This document shows, one piece after another, positions 31,490 to 31,985 of a stretch of DNA of 31,985 nt. Both the position numbers and the translations under genes were made by a program. This DNA is from CAYVBN01 sp964538565 (GTDB lineage Bacteria > Pseudomonadota > Alphaproteobacteria > Rhizobiales > Xanthobacteraceae): NCBI GenBank assembly GCA_964538565.1, contig CAZIGW010000144.1, forward strand, positions 1 to 31,985, written 5' to 3'. The notes below the pieces were generated by a model. It did not search any database and was not told where the DNA came from. It saw only the letters and a program-made list of their open reading frames with translations. Numbering within the stretch: the stretch's first letter is position 1; each line of letters opens with the position of its first letter.

Positions 31490-31985
31490 ATGCTCAGGAA
31501 GGAACAGAACGATCTGTTGACACAAACCGGACCCGGCACGCCGATGGGACAGCTGTTCCGCTGCGGCTGGATGCCGGCGCTGCTCGCCGACGAGCTGCCG
31601 GAAAACGATTGCCCGCCGGTGCGCGTCAAGCTCCTGTCGGAGCGCCTGCTCGCCTTCCGCGACAGCAAGGGCCGCTACGGCCTGATCGACGAATTCTGCG
31701 CCCATCGCGGCGTGTCGCTCTGGTTCGGCCGCAACGAGGAGAACGGCCTGCGCTGCCCCTACCACGGCTGGAAATACGACGTGACCGGCCAGTGCATCGA
31801 AGTGCCGTCCGAGCCCGAGGAAAGCGGCTACTGCAAGAAGATCAAGCTCAAGTCCTATCCGCTCGTCGAGCGTGGCGGCATCCTGTGGACCTATATGGGC
31901 GACCCGGCGAAGCAGCCGCCGCTGCCGGAATTCGAGGTCCTTCTTGTTCCGCCGGAACAGCGCTTCGTCTCCAAGCGCACCCAGG
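31490..31985 (+). CDS. Rieske non-haem iron oxygenase alpha subunit, 3' partial
   Basis: The first 165 residues of an oxygenase that runs past the window end. The N-terminal Rieske domain has C70-A-H72 in EFCAHRGVSL and C89-P-Y-H92 in LRCPYHGWKYD. The opening (MLRKEQNDLLTQTGPGTPMGQLF, shown here only by its TGPGTPMG core) and the YHGWKYDVTGQCIEVPSEP-type sequence are those of the phthalate 4,5-dioxygenase-like group, which hydroxylates or demethylates aromatic acids. The catalytic iron site lies in the missing part. GGGAG lies about eight bases before ATG 31490. It is divergent from a stand-alone Rieske ferredoxin. Substrate cannot be told from this fragment; methoxybenzoate, phthalate or similar acids are typical of the family. 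Confidence 0.9.
   Translation, partial: MLRKEQNDLLTQTGPGTPMGQLFRCGWMPALLADELPENDCPPVRVKLLSERLLAFRDSKGRYGLIDEFCAHRGVSLWFGRNEENGLRCPYHGWKYDVTGQCIEVPSEPEESGYCKKIKLKSYPLVERGGILWTYMGDPAKQPPLPEFEVLLVPPEQRFVSKRTQ

Noticed and set aside
1..31985. CRISPR arrays, tRNA or rRNA genes, insertion sequences, phage genes
   Set aside because: No spaced direct repeats, cloverleaf, transposase or integrase motifs were found on reading both strands; a covariance or profile search was not possible here.

Overview
The window is GC-rich DNA with tight gene packing, GTG starts, ATGA/GTGA stop-start overlaps and no mobile element. The gene content fits a Hyphomicrobiales-type alphaproteobacterium (Bradyrhizobium/Rhodoplanes/Pseudolabrys-like): an NdvA/ChvA-like cyclic-glucan exporter, a PutA without the N-terminal DNA-binding domain, a DUF3772-MscS channel, an orphan second-type HisE and a YqaA-like DedA protein. 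This placement is inference from gene families, not from a marker gene. No rRNA, tRNA, CRISPR array, IS element or phage gene was recognised.

Layout. (1) 1-4622, plus strand: a small unknown protein, a MIP18/DUF59 Fe-S assembly factor, an NnrS-like membrane protein, a TDT-family anion/dicarboxylate channel, a cupin and a LysR regulator. This looks like a nitrosative-stress or Fe-S-maintenance group followed by a small LysR-cupin unit. (2) 4623-7123: a dense cluster of TGCA palindromes before a small secreted protein, a strong bidirectional hairpin, then on the minus strand a Cys-rich exported protein, a YqaA membrane protein and an orphan HisE-like pyrophosphatase. (3) 7124-12535: putA (minus), a divergent orphan NMT1/THI5-like binding protein, and a convergent LysR gene. 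(4) 12536-12906: an unusually AT-rich divergent spacer. (5) 12907-15877: ndvA and a convergent thiolase whose 3' ends overlap. (6) 16054-20978, plus strand: a D,D-carboxypeptidase overlapping a COG0523 GTPase, then a FATP/FadD-type acyl-CoA synthetase overlapping a DUF924 gene. (7) 21233-25161: a complete three-gene iron-type ABC importer (binding protein, fused double permease, ATPase). (8) 25328-30673, minus strand: a CAP-domain lipoprotein, a large MscS channel and an AtzF-like amidase homologue. (9) 30967-31985: a Rieske ferredoxin divergent from a Rieske oxygenase alpha subunit that runs off the window.

The most notable observation is the AtzF-like protein at 28625-30673. By motif and by spacing it lacks both the catalytic lysine (Gln73) and the nucleophilic serine (Gly171) of the amidase-signature triad, keeps the cis-serine and the C-terminal allophanate-hydrolase domain, and adds a long basic tail. 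It looks like a pseudo-amidase with a changed role. Two regulatory regions also stand out: nine TGCA motifs in about 100 bp before a small secreted protein (4633-4731), and a GGAAC/GTTCC operator placed between the -35 and -10 of a candidate promoter for the Rieske oxygenase (31325-31360).
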